DNA from: UBA1715 sp045615765
GTDB taxonomy: Bacteria; Bacteroidota; Bacteroidia; Bacteroidales; UBA1715
Direction: 5' to 3'
NCBI GenBank assembly: GCA_045615765.1
Contig: JAZLFM010000047.1
Location: 1 to 64,000 of the forward strand
Length of the DNA stretch: 64,000 nucleotides
Shown piece by piece: positions 1 to 9,242 of this stretch. Under the pieces are notes generated by a model, which was given only the letters and a program-made list of their open reading frames with translations, ran no database searches and was not told the origin of the DNA. The position numbers were made by a program, and so were the translations under genes. Each line of letters begins with the position of its first letter. The stretch's first letter is position 1.

Positions 1-1
1 A

Positions 2-2422
2 CCTAACATTACTTCTACCGACCATTCTTTCTCTAAAGACGACAAACATTTGTATTTGAACAACTTTATCGTTGAATACGCCCCTGCTAATAAATACGCA
101 GAAGTTGTTGCTATTCCGTATTTCGTTTACGGACTTAGTTCTGACAGTGATTCTGATTCTGACGTATTCGAAACCAACAATGGAGCGTATCAACAAATTC
201 TTGAAGAAGCTGTATTTGAAGCAACAGAAGAAACGGGCTGGACTCCTGAAATTGGAGAAACTTTCACAGTCACGATGGAAGGATTTGCCGACTTTTCTGG
301 CAAAATAGTTATTTCATTGACTGATCAAAGAGAAGAGGTTGCCTTTTGGGCTAATTTGGCTAACGCCGATACGTTGGATGTCGTTGAAGGAGAAAATTTC
401 AGCAAAATCGTTACATTTACAATTTTACATACTGAAAAGGATGGTGTCGAACTTAATGTTCCAGAAATAGTATTTACTGCAAGACCTGACATTACTTCTA
501 CAGATTATCGTTTTACAAAAGATTCTAAGCATTTGTATTTAGATAACTTCTCTGTTGAATATACACCTGTTCCAACATACGAAGAGATCAATCCAGAAGA
601 TTATTCTACGATACTCTACTTCGATCATGAGTACTACGGCATTGACAACAACAACGATGGGAAAAGTGACACATGGTCATTCTATGACTACAACAACATT
701 CTAGCAAATACAGCAATACAAGAGGGATATTCATGGTCATCTGTAATAGACGGAGATAAAATATATATCCATGTAAAAGGTGTTGCCGATTTTTCAGGAA
801 AAGTAGGATTCTATATCATGGACAGTGAAAACGATTGGAAATTGTGCTCTGGTTTTAATCCCAATATAGTAGAATATGGTCAAGAATTTGAAATTTACGA
901 CACACTTATTATAAAAAATGCATCTACGACTATGACTTTACGTGCTGATATAGAATGTAACGATTTGTCATATCCATCACAAAAACATTTATATTTAAAT
1001 GAATTCTCTGTTAAGTATTCAAATCAATATTGTAAAGTAACCTTAGAATCTCTTTATAATTACTATGGGCATGGAGAAATCGAAGACCACACTCCTAACA
1101 ATGAACAATATGGAATACGAGAATATACTATTCATAAAGGAACACAAATTACGATTAATGCAATTCCAACTTCAGGCGGTTCTTTTCTTTCATGGAACGA
1201 TGGAATAACAGATCTTTCAAGAGTTATTACAATCACAGACGAAGATAGGTTAGAACTTAAACTTGATTTTGCTCAACCTGATTTCTTGAACTATGAAAAT
1301 AGAGGACACGTGTTTAAACCTTTTGATACAATAGCATACAAACTACCAACAACTATTGGAACATTTAACACGCCGATTGTTTCTTGGGAAGTACAATTTG
1401 CAGAAAGTTACAAAGAAGATCAGCTAGAAATCAAAACAAAAATTGAAACAAAAATTTCTAACGACACATTGTATATCATGCCATCAACAGCAAACAGCAA
1501 TAGTTTGGCTTATATTGGTCTAATAGGAACATTAGCAAATGGTAGCTCTTCCACACATGGTATTGCTGGAAAAATCCTTCGTGATTCACTATTCCCAACT
1601 CCACAAATTGCTCTTGTAACAGTGAGCAAAGAAAGTGGCAAGAACTTAGTTGTATGGCAAAAATTCGAAACCGATAAAATTGATCACTACAATATCTATC
1701 GTGAAACGGAAGTTGCTGGTGAATACAAGAAAATTGCTGAAGTTCCATATTCAGAAACAAGTATATTCGAAGATACAGAAGCCGACCCTCTTGTACGCGC
1801 TTGGAGATACAAAATTTCTGCATCTCCTGTAGATACTCGTTACACCGAATCTGAGTTAAGTAAAGCACATAAAACTATTCACTTAACAAAGAATATGGGT
1901 ATGAACAATACATATAATTTGATTTGGGACAAATACGAAGGTTTAGATTTCTCAACATTCGTTGTTATACGCAACTACAAAGTCGGAACTACAGAAATCT
2001 ACACCGACACTATTGCCGAAATTCCTTCAAATGTAAATTCTTACACAGACCTTGCCCCACAAAAACGTACTATTTCGTATTACGTTGCCATTAAGTTGAA
2101 AGATACTGTTGATGTGAACGAATACTTAAAAGCAGAAATTGGTCCATTCGTACTTGCAATGTCAAACATTGCCGAAATAGAAAATGAGCAAGATGGAGAT
2201 CCAACTGCTATCGACAACATAGAAAATGCAATTGTAGTATATGCTGCAAACAAAATAATCTATGTTAAGAATGCGAACAAACGAGCTACTGTTTACAATA
2301 TTGCCGGCGCGTTGGTAGCACAATCACAAAACGATTCTGACTCTCAAGAAATTGCAGTAGAAAAAGCGGGAATCTATTTCGTGAAAATTGCAAACAAATT
2401 GTATAAAGTTATTGTAGAATAA
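2..2422 (+). CDS. T9SS-secreted multidomain surface protein, 5' end outside window
   Basis: The reading frame is open from base 2, so the ATG at base 50 is internal and the true start lies upstream. Three related all-beta modules of about 150 residues each end in a similar 'KHLYL(N/D)-F-VEY' motif; the first module is only its tail. A Gly/Trp-containing bacterial repeat (ITINAIPTSGGSFLSWNDG) follows, then two fibronectin-like stretches. The last ~70 residues (VYNIAGALV ... GIYFVKIANKLYKVIVE) are a type A Por/T9SS C-terminal sorting domain, which directs outer-membrane export and surface attachment. The function of the passenger is unknown. A strong hairpin terminator follows directly. Confidence is high for secretion and low for function. 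Confidence 0.85.
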   Translation, partial: PNITSTDHSFSKDDKHLYLNNFIVEYAPANKYAEVVAIPYFVYGLSSDSDSDSDVFETNNGAYQQILEEAVFEATEETGWTPEIGETFTVTMEGFADFSGKIVISLTDQREEVAFWANLANADTLDVVEGENFSKIVTFTILHTEKDGVELNVPEIVFTARPDITSTDYRFTKDSKHLYLDNFSVEYTPVPTYEEINPEDYSTILYFDHEYYGIDNNNDGKSDTWSFYDYNNILANTAIQEGYSWSSVIDGDKIYIHVKGVADFSGKVGFYIMDSENDWKLCSGFNPNIVEYGQEFEIYDTLIIKNASTTMTLRADIECNDLSYPSQKHLYLNEFSVKYSNQYCKVTLESLYNYYGHGEIEDHTPNNEQYGIREYTIHKGTQITINAIPTSGGSFLSWNDGITDLSRVITITDEDRLELKLDFAQPDFLNYENRGHVFKPFDTIAYKLPTTIGTFNTPIVSWEVQFAESYKEDQLEIKTKIETKISNDTLYIMPSTANSNSLAYIGLIGTLANGSSSTHGIAGKILRDSLFPTPQIALVTVSKESGKNLVVWQKFETDKIDHYNIYRETEVAGEYKKIAEVPYSETSIFEDTEADPLVRAWRYKISASPVDTRYTESELSKAHKTIHLTKNMGMNNTYNLIWDKYEGLDFSTFVVIRNYKVGTTEIYTDTIAEIPSNVNSYTDLAPQKRTISYYVAIKLKDTVDVNEYLKAEIGPFVLAMSNIAEIENEQDGDPTAIDNIENAIVVYAANKIIYVKNANKRATVYNIAGALVAQSQNDSDSQEIAVEKAGIYFVKIANKLYKVIVE

Positions 2423-2428
2423 AAACAG

Positions 2429-2461
2429 TAAAGAGATGCAGTAATTGCATCTCTTTATTTT
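2429..2461 (+). terminator. Intrinsic terminator of the T9SS protein gene
   Basis: A perfect 12-bp stem (2429-2440 with 2446-2457), 5-nt loop GTAAT, then a T-rich run. It lies 6 nt after the stop codon. Confidence 0.85.
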
Positions 2462-2468
2462 TCACAAA

Positions 2469-2558
2469 ATGAAACACCTATTTACCATAATACGAGTTGC
2501 GACTATTCTGTTTTTATTAGCTCTATGCTATTTCGCTATCACGCTTTTATTTAAATAG
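2469..2558 (+). CDS. Possible 29-residue single-pass membrane peptide
   Basis: ATG to TAG, 29 codons. The peptide starts MKHLFTIIRVAT and continues as an uninterrupted hydrophobic helix (ILFLLALCYFAITLLF) with a terminal Lys. A short basic N-terminus followed by about 20 apolar residues is the plan of small membrane peptides such as the short subunits of transporters or type I toxin-like peptides. It sits between two terminators, so it would need its own promoter, which I could not identify in the 11 nt available. It may be a chance ORF. Confidence 0.3.
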   Translation: MKHLFTIIRVATILFLLALCYFAITLLFK

Positions 2559-2562
2559 GCAC

Positions 2563-2592
2563 AAAAAAAGGAGGTAAAAACCTCCTTTTTTT
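2563..2592. terminator. Bidirectional terminator between convergent genes
   Basis: A perfect 13-bp stem, A7GGAGGT (2563-2575) pairing with ACCTCCT7 (2580-2592), loop AAAA. The A and T tracts on both sides allow termination from either strand: the left-hand + strand genes and the LytTR gene on the minus strand. Confidence 0.85.
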
Positions 2593-2612
2593 ATTTATTG
2601 AAATCTGTACAA

Positions 2613-3380
2613 TTATTTACCCATCCACTCTTTGAAAGCAGAGTTTTTTAAACGACTTACCGTTATTTTCTCCTGAACAGGAACAGTTAAATGAACTATT
2701 AGCTTTCCGCCAAAGAAATCTTCAAAAGATTGAATTGCTTTAATGTTAGCAATGTATTTTCTATTCAAACGGAAGAAATCTTTATCCGACAATTCCGATT
2801 CCAATTGTTCCAATGGGAAATTAACTATATGTTCTTTTTGTGCGTAGGTAACTGCAAATGTTATCTTATTTTCGCTATAGAAATAAGCAATATCATCAAC
2901 ATCTAATTTCGAATATGTTGAATGACCTTGAATTAAGAAACGAGTTCTGTATTTTTTATCGCCCTTACGAATCACATCAAGCAAATCCTTGTATAAATCG
3001 TCAGATTTAATTGCCTGGTTCAAGCCGCTCAATTTTTCAAATTTATTGATTGCTTTTTCAATATCAGCGTCTTTTAATGGTTTCAATAGATAATCTACGC
3101 TCAAAACCTTAAATGCCTGAATTGCATATTCATCGAATGCAGTAGTGAAAATAATAGGGCAATTCATTTCTACCTGTTCGAAAATCGAAAAACAAAGGCC
3201 GTCAACCAATTGTATATCCATAAACATAAGATCAGGTCGTTTGTTCTCTTTGCAGTAATCAACTGTTGATTGTACGCTATCAAACACATGAGAAACTGTC
3301 CAAGTTGGGCGAAGTTCCTTCAACATTCCTTCTAACAATTTAACATTGTACTTTTCGTCTTCAACAATAATAACTTCCAT
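2613..3380 (-). CDS. LytTR-family response regulator
   Basis: A two-domain regulator of 255 residues. The N-terminal receiver has the acidic pocket (EDE near residues 7-9), phospho-acceptor Asp55 in LMFMD, the Thr79/80 switch and Lys100 in the KP motif. Residues ~150-255 form a LytTR DNA-binding domain, which binds direct repeats upstream of target promoters. The LytS-type kinase gene ends 13 nt upstream on the same strand, so the two are an operon and almost certainly partners. The signal and targets cannot be told from the sequence. Bacteroidota LytTR pairs often control envelope or polysaccharide genes. Confidence 0.93.
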   Translation of the reverse strand: MEVIIVEDEKYNVKLLEGMLKELRPTWTVSHVFDSVQSTVDYCKENKRPDLMFMDIQLVDGLCFSIFEQVEMNCPIIFTTAFDEYAIQAFKVLSVDYLLKPLKDADIEKAINKFEKLSGLNQAIKSDDLYKDLLDVIRKGDKKYRTRFLIQGHSTYSKLDVDDIAYFYSENKITFAVTYAQKEHIVNFPLEQLESELSDKDFFRLNRKYIANIKAIQSFEDFFGGKLIVHLTVPVQEKITVSRLKNSAFKEWMGK

Positions 3381-3393
3381 ACGCTACACTATT

Positions 3394-4416
3394 TTAAATT
3401 AATGGTAATGACACCATAAATTGTTGTTCATTTTGTTCGACCATCACCGGACGGTCTGTCAAGGTTTTATAGCGGCGAGATACATTTTCCAAACCTTGTT
3501 TTGAAGAAAATGTCACTTCTTTTCGGTTCACATTGTTTTTGACTACAATAGTATCTATACTAGATTCTATAACAATATGTAATGGTTGGTCTTCACTAGC
3601 AATATTATGTTTTAGAGCATTTTCAACCAAGATCTGTAATGCCAAAGGTAAAATAAACTTCTGTAAAGAACCTGGATCCAACTTCAAATCCACTTGCAAA
3701 CCTGCACCTATCCGTTCTTTATGCAAAGCTATATACGAGTTTATAAAAGTAATCTCTTCAACAAGGCGTACCTCGTCTTTTCCTCTGCATTGCAAAACAT
3801 ATCGGTAAATATCGGTAAAATTTTGCGTAAAGTCAATAGCTTTTTCTGGTTCATATTTTATAAGCGACTTGAGCACCGACAAGTTGTTAAACAAGAAATG
3901 CGGATTCACCTGTTCTACCAATATTTTATACTCATTAGTTATCTGTGCTTGACGCAAATTTTCAACCTCGCGTTCCATATCATACTTGTTACGCTCTATA
4001 CGGATGGACATTATAACAAAAATGACAAGGGCAATAAATGTCAACGTATATACTATTGTCAATCTATAAAAAGGCGCATAGCTTCCCGCAAATTCGTCTA
4101 TAGAGTTTGAGAACAAAGCAAAAGCCAAAAATCCTATACACAGATTCACCAAAACATGTACCGTAAACTGATATTCACGAACCATACTAGGACCATACGC
4201 ATGAATCACATGATTGAGCAAAACATTTATCTCTGTAATGACAATATATCCTATACTTATTGAAAAATAAGGAATATTCAAATTTTGAGGAGAAACACTT
4301 TCTGCCACAAGCAAAAAAGCAAAACCGATAAGACCTACAATTATAATACGCGCCAACCAATAAAGTGGTCTATACGAAACAATATCGGCAACTAAACGTA
4401 AATGGCGAGTATTCAT
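3394..4416 (-). CDS. LytS-type sensor histidine kinase
   Basis: A 340-residue membrane kinase of the His_kinase (PF06580) family. Four hydrophobic segments fill residues ~20-140, a short coiled coil follows (~140-165), and the phosphoacceptor motif NPHFLFNN is at 171-178 with His173. The C-terminal third is a degenerate HATPase domain (ILVENALKHN as the N box). There is no extracytoplasmic ligand domain, so the membrane region itself probably senses the signal. It is the first gene of the pair with the LytTR regulator. Confidence 0.92.
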   Translation of the reverse strand: MNTRHLRLVADIVSYRPLYWLARIIIVGLIGFAFLLVAESVSPQNLNIPYFSISIGYIVITEINVLLNHVIHAYGPSMVREYQFTVHVLVNLCIGFLAFALFSNSIDEFAGSYAPFYRLTIVYTLTFIALVIFVIMSIRIERNKYDMEREVENLRQAQITNEYKILVEQVNPHFLFNNLSVLKSLIKYEPEKAIDFTQNFTDIYRYVLQCRGKDEVRLVEEITFINSYIALHKERIGAGLQVDLKLDPGSLQKFILPLALQILVENALKHNIASEDQPLHIVIESSIDTIVVKNNVNRKEVTFSSKQGLENVSRRYKTLTDRPVMVEQNEQQFMVSLPLI

Positions 4417-4514
4417 ATTCTATCGTTTCCTACAAAGAAATCAATTTATTTCAAACTCATGCAATAAATTTAGATGAAGTGAGGTTTTACAGTCATGAAT
4501 TGAAACAAAGTGAA

Positions 4515-5237
4515 TTACTTATGTTTCCAACGTTTCACTGCTTCGTAGTCTGGACGCAACTGCAACAATAAATCATAAACATGATTTGCGTCATTATATT
4601 TCTTGCCATCTTCATAACATTTTGCAAGAAACAATAAGGAATTTATATAATACCAATTGCACGCCTTATTTTCACCTTTGCCCTCGATTATAGCAATAGC
4701 TTTTTTGAAAGACGAAACTGCATCAGAAAATTTTCCGCCGACAAACAACGCATAGCAATATTGCAAATTACCATATTCTGCCCAAGCATATTCCGAATTC
4801 GGATTTTCGGAAACAGCTGTTTTAGCTGCAGAAAAACTCATAGGCAGGCGGTACAAGGCTGTAACAGGATTATTTAAGGCAGAATAAGCAAGATACGGTG
4901 ATTTCAAAGCGAGAACTTGTTTCTTGTACTGTTCTGTTTTCTCTAATGCTTCAATATCTTTTTTCAATCCTTCTAGCTGAACATCAATCTGTTTTGAATT
5001 TTTATCGTTAAAAAGCAAATATGCCAAATACATGTGACGAACGATTGCTCTCTTAAACTGAATTGACGGAGAATGAGCTTTGTCATATTCACCAGAAAGC
5101 TCGTCCACGAAATTTCCCCATTCTTTCATATTTTGATTTATATATGAATCAGCTAGACGACAATCTATTGTAGAGATTTGCGCCATTGCATTAAAATGCA
5201 AGCCAAGCACCAAAATGATAGAAAGAACCTGTTTCAT
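4515..5237 (-). CDS. Secreted TPR-like protein
   Basis: A 240-residue protein with a signal peptide (MKQVLSIILVLGLHFNAMAQ). It is rich in alpha helices, with a clear TPR-type repeat near the C-terminus (ASP-based 'DAVSSFKKAIAI' and 'YEDGKKYNDANHVYDLLLQLRPDYEAVKRW'). An upstream in-frame ATG at 5252 exists, but the Bacteroidota -7 box TATTTTTG at 5242-5249 lies between the two, so the ATG at 5237 is preferred. That places the transcription start practically on the ATG, suggesting a leaderless message. It probably acts as a periplasmic scaffold; the specific role is unknown. Confidence 0.75.
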   Translation of the reverse strand: MKQVLSIILVLGLHFNAMAQISTIDCRLADSYINQNMKEWGNFVDELSGEYDKAHSPSIQFKRAIVRHMYLAYLLFNDKNSKQIDVQLEGLKKDIEALEKTEQYKKQVLALKSPYLAYSALNNPVTALYRLPMSFSAAKTAVSENPNSEYAWAEYGNLQYCYALFVGGKFSDAVSSFKKAIAIIEGKGENKACNWYYINSLLFLAKCYEDGKKYNDANHVYDLLLQLRPDYEAVKRWKHK

Positions 5238-5241
5238 ACCA

Positions 5242-5299
5242 CAAAAATACATTTTTCAAACTCATACGCCATTGCATTCCCAAGAAAAAACTATTTTTG
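5242..5299. promoter_or_regulatory. Divergent -7 boxes between TPR and GH3 genes
   Basis: TATTTTTG occurs on the minus strand (5249-5242) and on the plus strand (5292-5299), both matching TAnnTTTG. On the plus side a TTG at 5272-5274 lies 17 nt upstream and the GH3 start is 21 nt downstream. No clear -33 box was seen for the minus-strand gene. Confidence 0.5.
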
Positions 5300-5320
5300 T
5301 AGAAATTAACTAACACTTGT

Positions 5321-7060
5321 ATGAAAAAATATTTTCTACCCTTACTTATTGTTTGTGGCATTTTAGGAGCAAATTCATGTTCCAACAATTCTAATCAAGC
5401 CGAACAAATTGCTACAGACACTACTTGGAAACAACTTTCACTTCGTGAAAAAATCGGTCAAACAATGATGGTCACTGCCGATATGTATGCACAAAAGCAA
5501 ATCGGAGAAGGTAGTTTACAAACATTCTTAGAGAAATATCCTATCGGTGGTTTCTTTATGGCGCAATGGCATTTTACATACCAAAAACCTGACACGCTTT
5601 TATTTGAAACATTTATTCCGAGAATTATTCGCGAATACAACACTGCATCAAAATTGCCGTTATTTATCAGCGAAGACTTTGAACGTGGTGCAGGTTACAA
5701 CTACAATACAGCTACAAAACTTCCTGTAGAAATGGCTATCGGTGCTGCAAACGACACAGCATTAGCATACGCTCATGGTAAAATTCTTGGCGTTGAAGCA
5801 CGAGAAATGGGATTCAACTGGGTACTTGCTCCTGTAAGCGATCTTAACATAAACCCTCTACACCCACTTGTAATCGAACGCTCGATCTCCGACGATGCAG
5901 ACAGAGCAATTCCTTTGTTGCAAAGTCAAATGAAAGGTTTGCAAGACCAAAACATGATTACAACAGTAAAACACTTCCCTGGCGACGGTGCTACTATCTG
6001 CGACCAACATCTTGTAACATCTGCCAATAATCTTTCATGGGCAGATTGGCAAAAAAGCTACGGCAAGGTTTTCAAGAAATTCATAGCAGAAAAAACACCA
6101 TCAATTATGGTTGGACACCTTCGTTTCCCTGCTTACCAAAAAGCAGACACTATGAACGGAGACTTCCTTCCTGCTACACTTTCAAAAGAATTAATGCAAA
6201 ATCTTCTTAAAAAAGAGCTTGGTTACAAAGGTGTTGTTATTTCCGATGCGTTAAATATGGGTGGCGGCTATGGTTTCTACGAATCTGAACTAGAGACAGC
6301 AGTTCAATGTTTCGTAGCAGGAGCCGATGTAGTTCTTTGGCCTCCACTTGGCTATATGGACACTATCGAAGCCCGCATACTTCGTGGCGAAATTCCTATG
6401 TCCCGTCTTGACGATGCTGTTGAACGCGTATGGGCATTGCGCGAGCGCTATAACCTTATCAACAAAGAAAACAGAACGCCTGTGGCACAAGCAAAACCAG
6501 AAGGCTTTGAAGCATACACGAACGAGCAACTTACAAAACTTGCAGAAAAAGCAGTGACAATGGTTCAAAACAAAGGCGGTCAACTTCCTTTGGATACGAA
6601 TACGACAAAGAAAATTTTGTTGGCAAACATCAGCCACAACGACTACACTGCTACTTTCGAGCCAATGAAGAAAGAACTTGAAAGCAGAGGTTTCCAAGTT
6701 GATGTGAAACATAATCTTCACAAAGACGAATGGGAATGGCAATGGCACAGAATGCTTGAATACGACAAAGTTATCGTATGTTTCGAAAACCATTATTTCT
6801 CTCCTATCGGTTCACCACTTTTGAAAGACTATGAAGCATACTGTTTATGGACTATGGTGAAATTGCCAAAAGAAAAAGTTATTGGTGTTTCTTTCAGCAA
6901 CCCATATTACAACAAATATTATTTGAATAAAAATTCTGTATTAATCAACGCCTACAGCAGCGACGAATGGATGCAGAAAGCCGTTGTAAAAGTTCTTATG
7001 GGAGAATTACAACCAACAGCTACATCTCCTGTAAATTTGGATAATGCGATAATGAAATAA
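5321..7060 (+). CDS. Glycoside hydrolase family 3 (NagZ-like beta-N-acetylhexosaminidase) lipoprotein
   Basis: 579 residues. The N-terminus has a lipoprotein signal ending LGANSC (Cys20). The GH3 barrel carries KHFPGDG near residue 217 followed by D-x-x-H (CDQHL), the His/Asp dyad region typical of NagZ-type enzymes, and VISDALNMGG near residue 306 with the nucleophile Asp. A second domain of ~200 residues follows, as in longer Bacteroidota GH3/NagZ-like proteins. It likely removes GlcNAc from muropeptides or host glycans in the periplasm. Canonical NagZ has KHFPGHG; the Gly-Asp-Gly variant here is a departure that may alter specificity. Confidence 0.88.
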   Translation: MKKYFLPLLIVCGILGANSCSNNSNQAEQIATDTTWKQLSLREKIGQTMMVTADMYAQKQIGEGSLQTFLEKYPIGGFFMAQWHFTYQKPDTLLFETFIPRIIREYNTASKLPLFISEDFERGAGYNYNTATKLPVEMAIGAANDTALAYAHGKILGVEAREMGFNWVLAPVSDLNINPLHPLVIERSISDDADRAIPLLQSQMKGLQDQNMITTVKHFPGDGATICDQHLVTSANNLSWADWQKSYGKVFKKFIAEKTPSIMVGHLRFPAYQKADTMNGDFLPATLSKELMQNLLKKELGYKGVVISDALNMGGGYGFYESELETAVQCFVAGADVVLWPPLGYMDTIEARILRGEIPMSRLDDAVERVWALRERYNLINKENRTPVAQAKPEGFEAYTNEQLTKLAEKAVTMVQNKGGQLPLDTNTTKKILLANISHNDYTATFEPMKKELESRGFQVDVKHNLHKDEWEWQWHRMLEYDKVIVCFENHYFSPIGSPLLKDYEAYCLWTMVKLPKEKVIGVSFSNPYYNKYYLNKNSVLINAYSSDEWMQKAVVKVLMGELQPTATSPVNLDNAIMK

Positions 7061-7082
7061 AGGATTTTTGTAACGAAATAGA

Positions 7083-7116
7083 AACGCAGAATTCTCCACA
7101 GGGTTCTGCGTTTTTT
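7083..7116 (+). terminator. Terminator hairpin at the edge of REP block 1
   Basis: Stem AACGCAGAA (7083-7091) with TTCTGCGTT (7104-7112), then T6. The same hairpin with nearby sequence recurs at 14779-14812 and, degraded, at 15603-15637, always beside the REP palindromes. Confidence 0.75.
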
Positions 7117-7130
7117 GTTTGTAAATATAA

Positions 7131-7406
7131 GCTGCGTACCTACGGCACGCTATCATAACATAATTGTCATGTTCTACCAAGACGTCGCTCCTACGGAGCA
7201 CATAGTTTTTTATGTATTTAAAAGCTCTGTTAGCACATTCATGATTATTGAAGAATTCCGCGAGGCTGCGTTTTTTGTAAATATGCTCCGTTAGGAGCTA
7301 AGGATTGGTAGAATGCGTAACATTGTTGTTTTTTGCGTGCCGTAGGTACGCTGCTATATTTATTTTCGTTCAACGATTCTGTTTTACAAATATAGCCCGT
7401 AGGGCT
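7131..7406. repeat. REP family 1, block 1
   Basis: A cluster of short imperfect palindromes. Type A, GCGTACC-TAC-GGCACGC, at 7134-7150, with its inverted copy at 7335-7351. Type B, GCTCC-TAC-GGAGC, at 7187-7199. Type B', GCTCC-GTTA-GGAGC, at 7285-7298. Type C, AGCCC-GTA-GGGCT, at 7394-7406. The A-B pair and the B'-A' pair are inverted relative to each other, giving a BIME-like unit. Further blocks lie at 14830-14978, 15481-15550 and 16891-16960, around the RAYT gene at 15020. Confidence 0.8.
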
Positions 7407-7674
7407 TTAATATCAGTAGCAATAGCACTATCAGCTGTCAAAAACGGCATAATGGTAAAATAAGCCACGTACGGGATAGATTCGGATTTGTTTGTAGCAA
7501 AATATCAACTATCTTTGCCAAAGACAAATGATTTGAAACATTTGATAATGAGCAAATTTGAAAACACTGAAAAATAAAATTAAATACCTACAAACATCAA
7601 TAGAGCAAAACAATAATTAACATATTACAATATACTCGTTCAGAGTCTGTCATTTAAAATTTCCGAAAAATTTA
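7407..7674. other. Intergenic stretch, no gene seen
   Basis: AT-rich spacer between the REP block and the HTH leader. No ORF, promoter or repeat stood out. Confidence 0.6.
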
Positions 7675-7784
7675 ACTACACAGATAATGACTGGGGCGCC
7701 CACAACGTGGGCTTCTTGTGTCTGTGTAGTAAGGTCCTCGGAAAACCCTAAATGGCGGACAATTTATAGAAGTCCACGTTTTTT
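7675..7784 (+). ncRNA. Structured leader upstream of the small HTH gene
   Basis: A perfect 10-bp stem (7675-7684 with 7721-7730) encloses a 6-bp GCCCAC/GTGGGC hairpin (7698-7712). Downstream, GGAC at 7757-7760 can pair either with GTCC at 7734-7737 or with GTCC at 7772-7775, so two mutually exclusive hairpins are possible just before a T6 run and the ATG at 7785. This layout suggests a regulatory leader, or an RNA bound by the HTH protein. It is not a riboswitch class I can name. Confidence 0.45.
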
Positions 7785-8030
7785 ATGCCACAACCCGAGC
7801 CAATACATATAGGTCGTTTAATACAGGAAACCCTTGAAAAACAAGGGAGAAGCGTTACATGGTTGGCCAAACAACTAAACTACACACGAGAAAATATGTA
7901 CAACATTTTCAAAAAATCGTGGATAGACACCGAAACACTCATGAAAATTTCCCTCGCATTAGACTACAATTTTTTCCTCCTATACATTGATTTTTACAAA
8001 AAGTGTAAAGAAAATTTTACGGAAGTGTGA
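7785..8030 (+). CDS. Small HTH (XRE-like) regulator
   Basis: 81 residues. A helix-turn-helix of Cro/XRE type spans residues ~15-65 (RSVTWLAKQLNYTRENMYNIFKKSWIDTETLMKISLALDYNFF). Small stand-alone proteins of this kind recur in Bacteroidota. The ATG directly follows the structured leader at 7675-7784, and a lipoprotein gene with its own untranslated region starts 86 nt downstream. It is probably an autoregulator. Nothing identifies its operator. Confidence 0.8.
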   Translation: MPQPEPIHIGRLIQETLEKQGRSVTWLAKQLNYTRENMYNIFKKSWIDTETLMKISLALDYNFFLLYIDFYKKCKENFTEV

Positions 8031-8116
8031 AACAAACGGTCATACATCTTCAAGTAGATAAAAAACCTTATTTATTTTCTTGCATAATTAATTGACGTTT
8101 TATTAAATACAATTTT

Positions 8117-9229
8117 ATGAAGAAATTTTTACTATTTGGGGTAGCCTTATTGGCTATGGTATCGTGTGAAAAATACGATGATTCAGACGTTTGGAATGCA
8201 ATCAATGATTTGAAAGCAAAACAAGAAAATGCAAGTAAAGAGGGTGTAACACCAGTTGTAAAAACCGTAAACGAAGAAATGTTCATTTCGTATGATAATG
8301 GTACAACATGGACGAAAATGTCGAATGGAATGTATTCGGAAATATCGTATGACGAACGATATGTGGTTTTCACATTAACAGATGGAACAGAATTAAAAGT
8401 TTTGAATGCTAATTATGTAGTTCCAATTGAAAAAGGAGCCATAAAAGCAGCATTCTCGGTTGGTGAAGGAAAACAAGTTTACTTCTCTCAAGGAAACTTG
8501 CAATATCAAGCAAGCACTGGAATATGGCGATTTGCAACAAATCAATGGGAAGCTATTGGAGAAGGTAATGCTAATATAGCTCCTGATTATGATGGGTGGA
8601 TTGACTTATTTGGTTGGGGAACAAGTGGTTGGAATAGCGGTGCTGTATGCTACCAACCTCATTCAACTAGCAATACAAATTCAGATTATTTTGTTGGAGG
8701 TTCTGAAACTACAAACCTAACGGGGGCTTATGCCAATGCTGATTGGGGAGTATATAATAAGATTGCTAATGGTGGAAATCAAACTGGTATGTGGCGTGTA
8801 TTGACAAACGAAGAATGTATCTATTTGTGTAACAATCGTGTAGGTGCAAAGGAAAAACGTGGTTGCGCATGTGTAAATGGAATAAATGGATTAGTATTAT
8901 TACCTGACAATTGGATTTTGCCAGAAGGACAAGCTTTTAATTCAGGATTTGCCAATGGTGAAGATGGTGGTTTATTTCAAACTATAAACAACTATAGTCT
9001 TTCTCAATGGGCAGAAATGGAAAAAAATGGTGCAATATTTTTACCTGCTGCAGGAACATTTGAGAAGAAGTTAAATTGTGATGGAAAGTATGGCAAGTAT
9101 TGGTCTTCAACAAGAAATGACGAAAACTCTATTTATAAAATAGGTTTTAGTGCCGCTAATGTAAATCCTAAAAATGTTCAGATTTTTGTGGAGTCGTGTT
9201 CCGTTCGTTTAGTACAAGATGTAAAATAA
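8117..9229 (+). CDS. Lipoprotein with coiled-coil DUF4988-like N-terminus
   Basis: 370 residues. The signal ends in AMVSC (Cys17). Residues ~18-45 form a short helix (DSDVWNAINDLKAKQEN) followed by a small beta region ('ISYDNGTTWTKM') as in DUF4988-type Bacteroidota lipoproteins. The remaining ~270 residues contain the module FSVGEGKQVYFSQGNLQYQ, common in secreted Bacteroidales proteins and related to FISUMP-like folds (WSSTRNDE ... SVRLVQD at the C-terminus). It is likely surface-exposed or periplasmic, function unknown. The AbiGi-like gene starts 13 nt downstream, so they may have been co-transcribed. Confidence 0.75.
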   Translation: MKKFLLFGVALLAMVSCEKYDDSDVWNAINDLKAKQENASKEGVTPVVKTVNEEMFISYDNGTTWTKMSNGMYSEISYDERYVVFTLTDGTELKVLNANYVVPIEKGAIKAAFSVGEGKQVYFSQGNLQYQASTGIWRFATNQWEAIGEGNANIAPDYDGWIDLFGWGTSGWNSGAVCYQPHSTSNTNSDYFVGGSETTNLTGAYANADWGVYNKIANGGNQTGMWRVLTNEECIYLCNNRVGAKEKRGCACVNGINGLVLLPDNWILPEGQAFNSGFANGEDGGLFQTINNYSLSQWAEMEKNGAIFLPAAGTFEKKLNCDGKYGKYWSSTRNDENSIYKIGFSAANVNPKNVQIFVESCSVRLVQDVK

Positions 9230-9242
9230 ATGATGCATTACT

